Shown here piece after piece: positions 51,031-62,079 of a DNA stretch of 64,000 bases. Within the stretch, counting starts at the first letter, position 1; every line of letters starts with the position of its first letter. The notes beneath the pieces were generated by a model. The model was not told the origin of the DNA. It was given only the letters and a program-made list of their open reading frames with translations, and did not search any database. The translations under genes were made by a program, and so were the position numbers. Source of the DNA: Azolla caroliniana (Eukaryota; Polypodiophyta); the NCBI GenBank assembly GCA_043228905.1, contig JBHGNT010000015.1:9796001-9860000 (forward strand), given 5' to 3'.

Positions 51031-52412
51031 CATCATGTGTTGAATATGCTGTACAAGTTCGGCTTGATGGATTGACAACCAATCTCCACACCCCTGGACC
51101 ATGACCTAATGTTTCGTCTTGACTCCAGACCGGCTTGTGATAAGAAACGGTTCCGACAAATTGCTGGAAGTCTTATTTATTTGACAATCACCTGACCCAA
51201 CATTAGCTATCCAGTCAGAGTAATAAGTTAATTCATGCAAAAGTCGACTGTGGAGCACCTTCAGTGCGTGCACCGAATACTGAGGTACGTTAGCGGCACT
51301 AAGGACTAAGGACTATTTTACCGTCATGGTATAACTGAGAAGCTGGTCGGATATACAGATGCCGATTGGGCCAGAGATGCATCGGATCGACGATCCACTT
51401 CTGGATTCATGTTCTCTCTAGGTAGCGCGGCTGTTGGGTGGAGTAGCAAAAAGCAATTGACAGTGGCCCTATCAAGCACTGAGATTGAGTATCAGGGCAC
51501 TACTGTTGCCACTAGTGAAGCCATCTGGCTTCGGCGGCTGTTGCAAGACCTCCGGATCGAAGTACTGACTCCGATCCCGATCTATTGCGACAACATGAGC
51601 AACATGCAGCTAGCCAAGAACCCTGTGTTCCATGCTCAGACGAAGCACATAGAAGTGCATTATCACTTTGTGTGCGAGTGGGTCCTCAATGGTGAAGTAG
51701 AACTCCGGTATGTCCGGATGGATCGGCAAGTTGCCGACATGTTCACGAAGGCCCTTGGAACTGACAAGTTGCAACATTTTTCGGCGATGCTTGGTCTTCA
51801 ACATCTCAACATGCCGCACTTGAGGGAGAGAACCGGTACTGATACGGGGAGATTTGGAACAGGGGGAGACAAAAAGAAAGAGGAAGCTGAGTTGACCGAA
51901 GAAGTCACACATCCGATAAAGTCGGAACAAGTGGCGATGGTGATAGAGTTAAGAAGGACAGAGCCGAGCGGAACAAGAAGGCCAAGACATAGACGTGGTC
52001 CGACATGGTGAAAAGCCCGAAGGTTAAAGACAAATTGGAGACAGCCAATTCGGACAAGAGTTGGAATGAATAAGAGGCAGCCGGTTCTGAAGAGGAGTTC
52101 GACTCGGAGGAGCCTGATCAACTGAAGGCCAAACGGACAAGGAGACAGCAGAAGTTGACACTGACACAGAGGGACTGACGGGTTGAGAAGCGCCGAAGTC
52201 GCAACAACAAGGGAGTTGAGAAGGGCCTTATGAGTAGACAAGCTGACCGAGAAGGTCGAGGTACGCGTGATTGGACGGGTCATGGGAAGCGGAACCAGAT
52301 GGGTCGAGGAGTGTGAACAACACGGGAAGATGCCAAGAGGAGCCAGAGGGAAAGACCGGCAGACGCAAACACAAACACAATGATCCGACCTCAAATTGAG
52401 CTTCAAGGGGAG
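51031..52412 (+). pseudogene. Copia B RNase H and long 3' extension
   Basis: RNase H from 51340: YTDADWARDASDRRSTSGFM, SSTEIEYQGTTVATSEAIWL, IYCDNMSNMQLAKNPVFHAQ, TKHIEVHYHFVCE and ADMFTKALG, with the acidic residues kept in the open frame 51409-52011. An E/K/R-rich extension follows, then out-of-frame charged sequence to the purine tract AAGGGGAG at 52405-52412. Confidence 0.85.
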
Positions 52413-52830
52413 TGTTGAGCGGACAAGCTCAACCGGATCCGGATCGGTTGCATAAGCCAGAGCCGGAATGGAGTCTGGGATGAAGAACCGGATAGGTATC
52501 TGGATCGGTATTCGGAAACTGGATTTGGATTGTAGCGGGTAGGCCGTTAAAGGCCTACGAATCTAGCCTAGTACGTAGGAGTATCTTTGGGAGTTAGTGT
52601 CAGTTGCTCGTATGAGCATTGAAGTACTTGTCAGTACTTCTGTCAATCCTTTTAAGGACTTGAATAAAAAGTGTTTTGTAGGACATTTGTATACATAGAG
52701 TGTTATTATTTTGAATTGAGATATATTGTTCCGTTCTCTCTTTCTCTCTCTATCTTTGTGATTCAAGCTTCCATTAAACCTTGTCTATGTTTTCTGTTGC
52801 TGTCCGGATAAACTGGTTTGTCAAAGCTTC
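52413..52830 (+). repeat. Copia B 3' LTR
   Basis: Starts TGTTGAGCGGACAAGCTC directly after the purine tract. The right end is approximate; copia C integrase sequence is recognisable from about 52850. No second copy of this LTR is in the window. Confidence 0.65.
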
Positions 52831-55239
52831 CGCATATTAACTTTGACACCGAGCACAGGGAATCCGGCTCGAGTATACCATGCCAAAGATGCCAGAGCTT
52901 AATGGGCTGGCCGAGAGAATGAACCGAACTGTAATGGAGAGGGTCCAAAGTATGCTTGCACATGCGAAGTTACCAAGGAAGTTCTGGGCTGAGGCAGTGA
53001 TGATGACAACGTATGGGATAAATTGATCACCCTTTGTACCCTTGGAAGGCGATCTTCCACAAAGGGTGTGGAGCGGCAAAGACATATTGTACCGTCACTT
53101 GAGGTTGTTCGGTTGTCTTGCCTATGTGCATGTTGCAAAGGATCAGAGGGGGAAGTTGGATCCAAAATCTTGGCCATGCATATTTCTCGGCTACGACAAT
53201 GATGAATTCGGCATCGGCTATGGGACTTAGCTGAGAAGAAAGTGATTAGGAGCCGCGACATTGTCTTTATGGAGGAAAAGACAATTGTCGATTAGGAGAT
53301 TGAGAATAAATCTCCAATTACCGAATCGAGCTGAGTTGATGCGTGTGTGACCAAGAGTGACACAATATGCACTAGGTCCGCATTGTACATTCCAATGTGG
53401 AGTGGCTAGGGTTGAGGCATGTTGTGCACTGCACTGCCGGCTGAAATCACAGGTCTTTCAAGAGGAAATCAATTCGATCAAAATCGAATACAAGCCAGTC
53501 AGCCGATTTAATACTTAGGAAAATCGAGAATAGACTGAGAACAAGGGGAACCAGCCAAACGAGGAATCGAATCCGACTCAGCCGAGGAAGTCGAAGATGA
53601 ACCAACCGTGCCGAACGGAGTCCGAAGATATCCCCTAAGAGAGAGAGAAGCCCCCCCCGAAGATTTCCACATGAAGAGCTTGTGCTGCTAACCGATGAGG
53701 GGGAGCCAGAAAGCTTCGAAGAAGCTAAACACGATACCCACAACCGAAAGTGGTTAAATGCCATGCAAGAGGAGATGAATTCCTTGCATGAGGACCACAC
53801 ATATGAATTGACCGAGTTGCCGAAAGGGAAGAAGGCACTACGGAATAAGTGGGTATACAAACTAAAGCCAATAGATGGCGGAAATCCACCCAGATACAAA
53901 GCACGAATTCAATTTCGACGAAATATTTGCCCTGGTCGTGAAGATGATGTCAATCTGAATAGTGTTGTGCATAGTGGCCATCATGAATCTTGAAGTTGAG
54001 CAATTGGATGTCATGACAACATTTCTGCATGGTGATCTCAAAGAGGACATCTATATGCACCAACCGGAAGGATTCGTGGAGAAAGGTAAAGAGAACCTGG
54101 TATGTCGATTGAGAAAGAGCTTGTATGGGCTAAAGCAGGCACCTCGACAATGGTACCGAAAATTCAAATCCTTCATGACCAACAAAATGCAGGCCGATCA
54201 ATGCGTGTTTGTGAAGAAATTTGATGGAGGTGATTTACTCATCCTCCTGTTGTACGTGAACAACATGCTGATTATTAGACTGGACCATACGAAGATCTGA
54301 GTGCTAAAGAAGGCCGTGAGCAAATCGTTCTTGGTGAAGGATATGGGCCCAACAAAGAAAATCCTAGGGATGCACATTGTTCGGGATCAAACAAAAAAAT
54401 TATTGTGGATGTCATAGGAGAAATACTTGATAAAGGTGCTCTAGAGATTCGGCATGGAAAGCGTGAAACCAATTAGCTCGACACTGCAGATGAATTGCAA
54501 GCTAAGCAAAGATCAATGTCTGAAATCGAAAACCGAGAAGGCCGAGATGTCAAGAGCCCCTTATGCCTCGGTGGTTGGAAGCCTTATGTACGCGATGGTA
54601 TGTACTAGGCCGGACATAGGATACACAGTCGGAGTGGTCAGCCAATATATGAGCAATCCCGACAGAGAGCATTAGGCTGTTGTGAAGTGGATACTTCGGT
54701 ACTTGAGAGGCACCTCGAGCGTGTGTCTTCGATTCTGCTTGGGTAACCCCACATTGGAAATTTACACGGATTCAGACATGTTGGTTGATGCTGATACCAG
54801 CCAATCCACGTCTGGATACGTGATGACTTGCATAGGGGGAGCTGTTTCATGGCAATCGAGGCTAAAGAAGGTCGTGGCGTTGTCAACTACGGATGCCGAG
54901 TATATGGAAGCAATGGAAGCCGGCAAGGAAATAACATGGATAAAGGATTTTATCAGTGAGTTGGGAATTCGATAGGAAGAATTTCAACTCTACGACGATA
55001 ATCAGAGTTCCATCCATCTTGCCAAGAATGCCACCTAAACTTGAGGACCAAGCACATCAAAAGGAGATACCATTGCCTCCGAGAGCGAGTAGAAGAGAAG
55101 GACTTTGCTCTGATGAAGATTCACACGGTGGAGAATGGATTAGATATGCTGACGAAGGTGATGTCAGCCGAAAAGCTAAACGCGTGCCGATAGAGAGTCG
55201 GTTTCGTGAAGTGCCCCATGCCGGAGTGAAGGGGGAGTT
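52831..55239 (+). pseudogene. Copia C pol (integrase end, RT, RNase H)
   Basis: 5'-truncated. Integrase remnant MPELNGLAERMNRTVMERVQ, then LFGCLAYVHVAKDQRGKLD. Reverse transcriptase: FLHGDLKEDIYMHQPEGF, SLYGLKQAPRQWY, and LLLYVNNMLII where the YVDD aspartates are both asparagine. RNase H: GAVSWQSRLKKVVALSTTDA, EYMEAMEAGKEITWI, ending SAEKLN. The block order and wording are those of the Tork/Tnt1 lineage. Ends at purine tract GAAGGGGGAG before the LTR. Confidence 0.86.
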
Positions 55240-55781
55240 TGTTGGGAAACAGGTCCCTCCAGATGGGAAGAGAAGAATTGAGTTGATGAGTAAGTCGGCC
55301 GAGGCCGAAACTGAAATCGAGGATATAACCAACTCGGGAGACTATATTTATAAATAGTCGAAATGTGCCCCATGTGGGCTATGTATGTAAATAGCTAGAA
55401 AGTTGTATTGGTATAAATACAACTAGCGCAAACCTTGTGAAGGTGTGATGTATCATTATTGTGGGATAATTAGAACGAGGTCGTTGGGTCTGCAACTGAG
55501 AGCGAGAGAGCGAGACTATAACTCTATATCTGTCTGTTAGAAAAAGGAGAACTTGAGGTCATTGCCTCTGAGTTTCTCATTGTGCTTCTCCTCTATTTGA
55601 GTGGTCTGTTTTGGAGTTTATGAACTCCATGTGGTTTTTCCCAGTTCGGGTTTCCATGTTAAATATCTTTTGTCTCTGTCTTTCGTTTTCTGCCACTCGT
55701 TTCTGTCTGTGCATTGCCTTGCTCATTTCTGTGCACCTGAACGCATACGTGAAACCGGTTGTGGCCAGTTGATTCTCAACA
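55240..55781 (+). repeat. Copia C 3' LTR
   Basis: 542 bp, TGTTGGGAAACAGG ... GATTCTCAACA. Same family as 3444-4023 (shared GTCCCTCCAG, GGTATAAATAC and GCGCAAACC blocks). TATAAATAC near 55417 is its probable promoter. Confidence 0.88.
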
Positions 55782-55784
55782 CAT

Positions 55785-56345
55785 TGTTAAGCGCTGGAAT
55801 AACAACACAACCAGTCACGAATAAGAACGTATCAACAAGGACATAGACGAAGAGGAAACAACAAGAGGAAAGGAAAGCAAAGAGACGGTCGAGTGTGAAA
55901 GGCCCATACCCTAAACCTGAAAGCTATATAAACCACATAGTAGTGGCTTTGTGGGGGTTCTCCCATTTGTAAAGATCTCCTATTGATTAGAGCTAGATGT
56001 TCCTCTTCTCCTTCTTGTAACCTTTGAGCTTAAGAGAGATTAGTGAGGTGTTTAGTTAGAGAACACTAATCTCTCTCCTTGTTGGTGCTAGACCTCTTAG
56101 CAAAGAGGAATAAACATACTCTTCCTTCTTATTGTCTATATCTATTAGCCTATTGTCTATGAGAGAGAGCTTGAGAGAGTGAGAGAGATATCGTGCTCAA
56201 TCATTTACTAATCGTTAAGTGAGTGTGAGGCTCGGAGGTATCCGACAACCATCTCCGCCCAGTTCGCCATCAAGAGGGTATATGCCGGTTTGAATCCCAC
56301 CACGACATCGAGGAGCTTACTCCATCGATACATAGATCCTTAACA
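55785..56345 (+). repeat. 5' LTR of the non-autonomous element
   Basis: TGTTAAGCGCTGG ... GATCCTTAACA. TATATAAACC near 55925 is the likely TATA box. Confidence 0.92.
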
Positions 56346-56559
56346 TCTATTTGGTGCCGCTACCAGGGATACGACCGACGCTTGAAGCCTATTTTCGAGT
56401 AGTCAAAAACTCGGAGGCAAACCACTTAACGAAGGAAGAAACCGCAAGAGAACCACCATTTTCTGTTTTTCTCATTATTTCATAGTTTAATTAAGTCGAT
56501 TTTCTATTTTCCCACCGGCGCCCGCCTCGCCGAATTGGAATATACCACAGATAACCAAA

Positions 56560-57334
56560 CCTAGGTCGGGGCGAGCACCCCCGAATATGAAGACTCGTAC
56601 CGGGAGTATGGCATTGAAGAAGAGGTGTTGTCCCACTTCGTGGACTTCGAAGGTGACCAAATACCAGTGTACGTCCTGAGGGGGGAACAACATGGACCCC
56701 CTATGGGATACCACAACAACAATGGTCTAAGGAGGTCAAAATTGAAATGCTTCAATTGCCAAGCCCACATATGGTTAACGACTGCCCAACCAAACATGAA
56801 TACTACAACCAGATGGCCCAACGACCACTATACCTCCCACTTGACACACCCCCACAACCACCGGCGCAAGGTCTCACCCAACAGTCGCAAGAACTTATTG
56901 AATGGTTCCAAAGAGAAGCATCATGTCCAAGGTGCGGTAAAGAACACTTAGTACTTGATTGCCCAGAAAAGAAGAAAAGGGTCGGCACAAATCTGTTGTC
57001 CATTGTACCATCCACGATCGGTGCCAATGTCATCACACAGGCCCAACGAGTAGCGCATAATTTAAAATATCAAGATCACGGTCTCCCCGCGACCGCATGT
57101 AAGAGAAGAAAATCTAGAAAGAATAATTCCACGCAGACCTCAAAACAAGGTCAAGAACCGGAGGGAGACATAGAAAAATTACTTGTCAACCCGAATCAAG
57201 AACTACCGGCACACCTAGCGGCATACCCAAACCCAGTAGCTGAGAAACAAAAGGTAGAAGAATACACTTACTGGGAGATCACCACCCACAGTGCACCCAG
57301 GGGTGTGCACTCATTAGGTTGGGGGGGATGGTAA
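56560..57334 (+). pseudogene. Gag-like zinc-knuckle protein
   Basis: An acidic N-terminus (EYGIEEEVLSHFVDFEGDQI) leads to a first CCHC knuckle KCFNC..PHMVNDCP, broken after the second cysteine by a frameshift near 56760, and, 195-residue frame 56747-57334, a second knuckle CPRCGKEHLVLDC (CX2CX3HX4C, one residue shorter than usual). A basic segment (ACKRRKSRKNN) follows. No protease or polymerase. It resembles nucleocapsid proteins of short gag-only LTR elements; in such elements replication depends on enzymes of a relative (inference). Confidence 0.7.
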
Positions 57335-57889
57335 GCGCTGGCATAACAACACAACCAGTCATGAATAAGAACGCATCAACAAGGACGTAGACGAAGAGGA
57401 AACGACAAGAGGAAAGGAAAGCAAAGAGACGGTCAAGTGTGAAAGGCCCATACCCTAAACGTGAAAGCTATATAAACCACATAGTAGTGGCTTTGTGTGG
57501 GTTCTCCCATTTGTAAAGATCTCCTATTGATTAGAGCTAGAGCTTCCTCTCCTCCTTCTTGTAACCTTTGAGCTTAAGAGAGATTAGGGAGGTGTTTAGT
57601 TAGAGAACACTAATCTCTCTCCTTGTGGGTGCTAGACCTCTTAGCAAAGAGGAATAAACATACTCTTCCTTCTTATTGTCTATATCTATTAGCCTATTGT
57701 CTATGAGAGAGAGCTTGAGAGAGTGAGAGAGATATCATGCTCAATCATTTACTAATCGTTAAGTGAGTGTGAGGCTCGGAGGTATTCGACAACCATCTCC
57801 GCCCAGTTCGCCATCAAGAGGGTATACGCCGGTCCGAATCCTGCCACGACATCGAGGAGCTTACTCCATCGATACATAGATCGTTAACA
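57329..57889 (+). repeat. 3' LTR of the non-autonomous element
   Basis: TGGTAAGCGCTGG ... GATCGTTAACA, preceded by the purine-rich TTGGGGGGGA. Few differences from the 5' LTR, so a young insertion. Confidence 0.92.
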
Positions 57890-57894
57890 CACAT

Positions 57895-58473
57895 GCCACC
57901 GAATGAATCTTACATTTTCTTTCTTTTGTTTGAATTTTAGAACTTTGCTCTGATACAAGTTTGTAAAAAGCGTTCTTGGCCACAACCGAGTTCCAAACAC
58001 CCAATGGAAGAAACAAAATAGAAATGAAGATTGTACACTTACGAGAGAAGACAACACCGTATGTTAACGTGGAAAACCCCGAGAGGCAAAACCATGATAG
58101 TTTGCAAAATTCAAATAGGATCACTATAGGAGAGAGGAAAGGTACATATAGGAAACTCAGAGGCAACGACCTCTAGCTCTATATCTTCGCCAACAGGCGG
58201 TTACAATAGAGATGTAGGTTTTTGTATCTCTCTCTATACCAGAAGAAAAATCAGAATCTACAACTAATTATTATTGCCCTAGTTATATTTATACTTATAT
58301 AATTTTAGGAATATTTACAAATATGGCCTCAACAAGCGCATCCGAACATATTTATTAATTTGTCCCTACTTCTTCTTCACATTGGATCCGGCCGGATACC
58401 TTTCGGATCCATCCAGTCCGGTTTCTTCCTCCGCCTCGTCCGGTTCCCATCGGGAGGGACCAGTTTCCCAACA
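57895..58473 (-). mobile_element. Minus-strand copia 5' LTR, primer site and short leader
   Basis: Minus strand: LTR from 58473 (TGTTGGGAAACTGGTCCC) to 57962, primer site TTGTATCAGAGC (57957-57946), then some 50 bp of leader cut off at 57895. Same family as the copia C LTR but opposite in orientation. Confidence 0.83.
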
Positions 58474-58690
58474 TTTTCCTATATAAAGGGGGCATGTGTA
58501 TTGTATATGTAGGGCTTAATATAGAGATAACTTTCGGTTATACATTGTTTGTGTATATTATTCATGTCTATGTGTTTCTAAGTTTCCAAGTTGTAAGTTA
58601 AGTGTTGTGTGCCATCTTGATTCGGTTTTAGCCAATTCGACCAGAGTCGATCCAACCATAGTCGATTCAATTATCGGCTAGTTATTGTGG
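58474..58690. other. Promoter-like remnant
   Basis: TATATAAAGGGGG box at about 58480 followed by a T-rich leader, probably part of another LTR into which the minus-strand copia was inserted. No partner found. Confidence 0.45.
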
Positions 58691-59620
58691 TTGCGATGTA
58701 TTTCGATTTCTCATACCATGATCTTTGGTGAAGGGTATTCAGGGATTGAATATTCAACCCCTGTTTACTGAAAGGATGAACATTTCGAAAAAGCAACCCA
58801 TATGATATGCCAACTAAAGTTCTCATTATCCATATGGGAAAACTTGGAGTGTAAACAAGAAGCATGATGTGGTCTAAAATATCTTGTGTAAACTCATCTG
58901 AACCAATACTTGAGCAGATATCAAGCAATCTTGAATCTAAAGGTGTCTCAAAAACATTTGTTAGCATTAATCATAGATGATTAGGGCTTAAAAGGACTTG
59001 TTCTTGATTATCATAAGTTGGGTTCCTTGGTTTTGGTGCAAAATAAGAGCGTTACAATAAGGCATCAGTTTTACTTGTTGTATTCTTGGTCAATATGTTA
59101 TTACAAAGTTTAACCGTGTCAGAAACTGTGCCAATCGAGCTTGTTGTCAATTTAGGACTCCAACAATTTGAAAGTATGTGAGGTTCTTATGATCAATGTA
59201 AACAAACATTTGGTGAGGATAACCTTCCAAGAAGTGATATCATTGCTCAAAAGAGTCAACGATTGCTAACAATTCTTTGTTGTGAATTTCATAATTGATT
59301 TCTATAAGTTCAAATTGGTCCCCATGGTGGTTCCTTTTCGGGATGCAAATCAATGGGACAAACATATGGCCGATGATTAGGAAGTGTCTTGGCCTTTACC
59401 TTATCAAATACAACGGAGAATTCTTGATACTTTGATGGTAATTGAACCTTAGAATCTTGTGGGTTTGAAAACGGGGTTATGACCACTGCAAACATGAACA
59501 TCTCTTCTACCCTAGCTTCTTTACGTAATCTTTGTAGAGAGCTAGTTTATATATGTCTTGGCCTTAACTTTGAGGTTGATGCGGTGAGGAGCCTTGAATT
59601 GTTGTTGTCTTGTGATTCTA
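58691..59620 (-). pseudogene. Gypsy-3 pol remnant, minus strand
   Basis: Minus strand 59570-59310 gives the protease tail and the N-terminus of reverse transcriptase (QEFSVVFDKVKAKTLPNHRP, like Gypsy-1). From 59310 it passes straight to RNase H (INYEIHNKELLAIVDSF, YIDHKNLTYFQ), so the whole polymerase core is deleted. Sequence after RNase H runs to about 58690. Confidence 0.82.
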
Positions 59621-59631
59621 TGATTTGACGA

Positions 59632-60090
59632 TTCCTCTAATCAATCTTTGGATTATGAACTTCGAACCAAGGCAACCCAAGAACAATTGGATGTTAGATA
59701 TTGCTTATGATATTGAAAGACATACAACACGTTCGCATTCACAAGTGAAAGGATCGTGCATAAGTGGAAAGATAAGGAATATTTTGTTTGACTTTGGCCA
59801 TTTTTTTTCCATTTCACAAAACACCTTGATACTTGTATCACATGTTCTCAAAAACTTGACGCTTCCTCTAATCAATCTTTGGATTATGAACTTCGAACCA
59901 AGGCAACCCAAGAACAATTGGATGTTCGATATTGCTTATGATATTGAAAGACATACAACATGTTCGCATTCACAAGTGAAAGGATCATGCATAAGTGGAA
60001 AGATAAGGAATATTCTATTTGATTTTGGGCTTTTTTTGCCATCTCACAAAACACCTTGATACTTGTATCACATGTTCTCAAAAACTTGAT
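59632..60090. repeat. 230-bp tandem duplication with Element 2 left end
   Basis: 59632-59861 and 59862-60090 are near identical. Each unit joins a piece of minus-strand gypsy protease (LGLPWFEVHNPKID when read in frame) to one copy of the Element 2 left inverted end (ATGTTCGCATTCACAAGTGA). Confidence 0.88.
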
Positions 60091-60299
60091 GAAAAAGTTA
60101 AAAATTTCACCATTTGGTAAAATTGAAAAATGTCAAATTTTGGTGCAATACAAAAAAGTAACTTTATGTATGTTTAAGGAAAAATGACAAGTAATAAGTT
60201 TTTAGATCTTAAAGAAATCAGACACAAAAGATTTCAAAACAATAAACCTTTTTATATCATTCGATAAAATGTTGCGTAAATCTGTTACATATCGTTGCA

Positions 60300-60930
60300 C
60301 AAAATATACATTCAGGATTTTTTTGCATCATTGTGATTACTCCTTTCATGAGAATTTCTACTATAGCTAATATACAATTGTGACTCTACCTCCTCATTTT
60401 CAAATTTAACAATCAAAGCATTGTCTTCATCTAAAACCAAATGGTGTCTCCAAATTGTGTGCACTAAATCTTGTTCTCCTTCAATCTGAGACACCTTCTA
60501 GACTTGGTAATTTCTCTTTTATTATGTCTATTGTTGTCTTCCTTAAACATCCAACTTTTATCAATGTAAAGTCATACACAATCATATCCACCTCACTAAT
60601 GTCAATGATAGATGTATTACAAAGCTTTATTGCATCACCACGTCCACCAATCCAGAATTAGTGCCCTAGGTCATGTCCATCGACATGTGTAGCTATTAAT
60701 ATCCCCATCTTGAGTTCTTGCAAGTTTCCTTGACACCTAAGTTATGATCATGTTGTCATCCTTGGTTTCACATAAATGTTTCTCTGTTGTGGATGGACCA
60801 AACTATGAAGATCAACATTAAGTGCTTCAAGTGGTGATTGAGAACCACAAGAATATTTTATAGTCCATGCAAATGGAATTTGCAAAGTCCGATCCATCAA
60901 CACAATTGTTAATGGTTTTTTATTAATCAA
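60300..60930 (-). pseudogene. Unrecognised minus-strand gene in Element 2
   Basis: Consecutive frames on the minus strand read as one protein: RTLQIPFAWTIKYSCGSQSP, LHSLVHPQQRNIYVKPRMTT, then DISEVDMIVYDFTLIKVGC and DLVHTIWRHHLVLDEDNALI. Several frame changes and stops. No domain assigned. It points away from the methyltransferase-like gene (head to head). Confidence 0.42.
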
Positions 60931-61009
60931 TGAAAAACATGTCCACCATAAGGTATCTTGTTGTGCAACATACTTCTCTACATTATCGATATGCTTCTTT
61001 TTCTCTTGT

Positions 61010-61490
61010 AAAAACAGAGATTTCAGTACAATTCGAGTTCATGTTTAAAAAAGTTTTTTTATTTGGAAAAGAAAGAAAATTTTTAATTTTTTTTCGGAAA
61101 AAAACTTTGAACTTGAGTTGGTGTAAAAAAAGGAGTTTTCATCACAATTCGATACAATGTATCAAATTCCTATTTAAAGTTTTTTTTTTTGTTATTATTA
61201 TTATTTATTTTTTGGGGTTTTTGTGTTATTTTTTTCGGGGAAAAAAATGTTTTAAACATGAATTCAATACTTGGATCGAACTATGATGAAAAATCTAGTT
61301 TTTACATGTACTCGATACCATGTATCGAGTTCATGTAAAAAACCGAGTTTTCTATCTGAACGTGATACATTGTATCGAGTTCATGTAAAAAATTGATTTT
61401 TCTATATGAACTCGATACAATGTATCGAATTGTACTGCGAAGACTCTATTTTAAAAGGAATCTCGATACAAAGTATTTGTACCGAATTGA
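61010..61490. repeat. Palindromic GATACA repeats in Element 2
   Basis: Copies of TCGATACAATGTATCGA and GAACTCGATAC ... GTATCGAGTTC, each a perfect or near-perfect inverted repeat, alternate with GTTCATGTAAAAAA. Units of about 50-60 bp are clearest at 61300-61440. Confidence 0.78.
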
Positions 61491-62079
61491 TTATTAAAAT
61501 TACTATTCAATGATCGAGTTGTTGAATAAATTTTATATTTTCACAAATAATCCTATTTTTGTAATGAATTGCTTGATTTTCCATTAGAAATTTGCTTGAT
61601 GGGAGTGTTTTTACTACACTATTTCGTGTTTGTTTAAGATATTATTTAACAAAAATTCATTAATTTTTGGGATATTTCGCATCTACATGTTCCTTCTTGG
61701 CATTTAGAGGCCTTTTCTAGAATTAATCTATATTTAAACATATAAGTTGTCAAAAATTACTTTTTGGTTCATATAAGTGAGTTTCTATGTATTCTTCAAT
61801 CTTGCCCTTAAAAGATCAACTAAAAATAAGGATTAGCGTACAGTCAAGGAAATACGTTTGAAATATCAAGGCTCGCCTTTAGAATCTCTCAACGTAAGGA
61901 AGCCATGTATAGTTAGAGAACAAAGAAATATTGTTCAACAATGACATACCAAGATAGTGACAGTAAGAAAAATAGAGAAATTAAAGATATTCTTGATTTT
62001 CCTACATCATTTCTTGCACATTTTGAATGAGACCATAAAGAAAAGGATTGACATTTAGTGAAGTCATATGGTGTAGAAG

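Larger units (their letters stand above)
55785..57889 (+). mobile_element. Non-autonomous LTR element with zinc-knuckle protein
   Basis: 2105 bp. LTRs 55785-56345 and 57329-57889, 561 bp each and nearly identical. Exact 5-bp target duplication CACAT at 55780-55784 and 57890-57894. The primer site TTGGTGCCGCTACCAGGGA (56351-56369) is of the type used by many plant gypsy elements. The internal part is only 983 bp with one gag-like reading frame and no pol. It was inserted at the last bases of the copia C LTR. Confidence 0.93.

Noticed and set aside
57976-58176. Short plus-strand frame
   Set aside because: Lies within the minus-strand copia LTR.
59625-60059. 144-residue plus-strand open frame
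   Set aside because: It is the antisense of the duplicated gypsy-protease/Element 2 end unit; the repeat explains its internal repetition.
60930-61286. 118-residue plus-strand frame rich in F and K
   Set aside because: AT-rich sequence with poly-T tracts and GATACA palindromes; no domain and it overlaps the repeat units.
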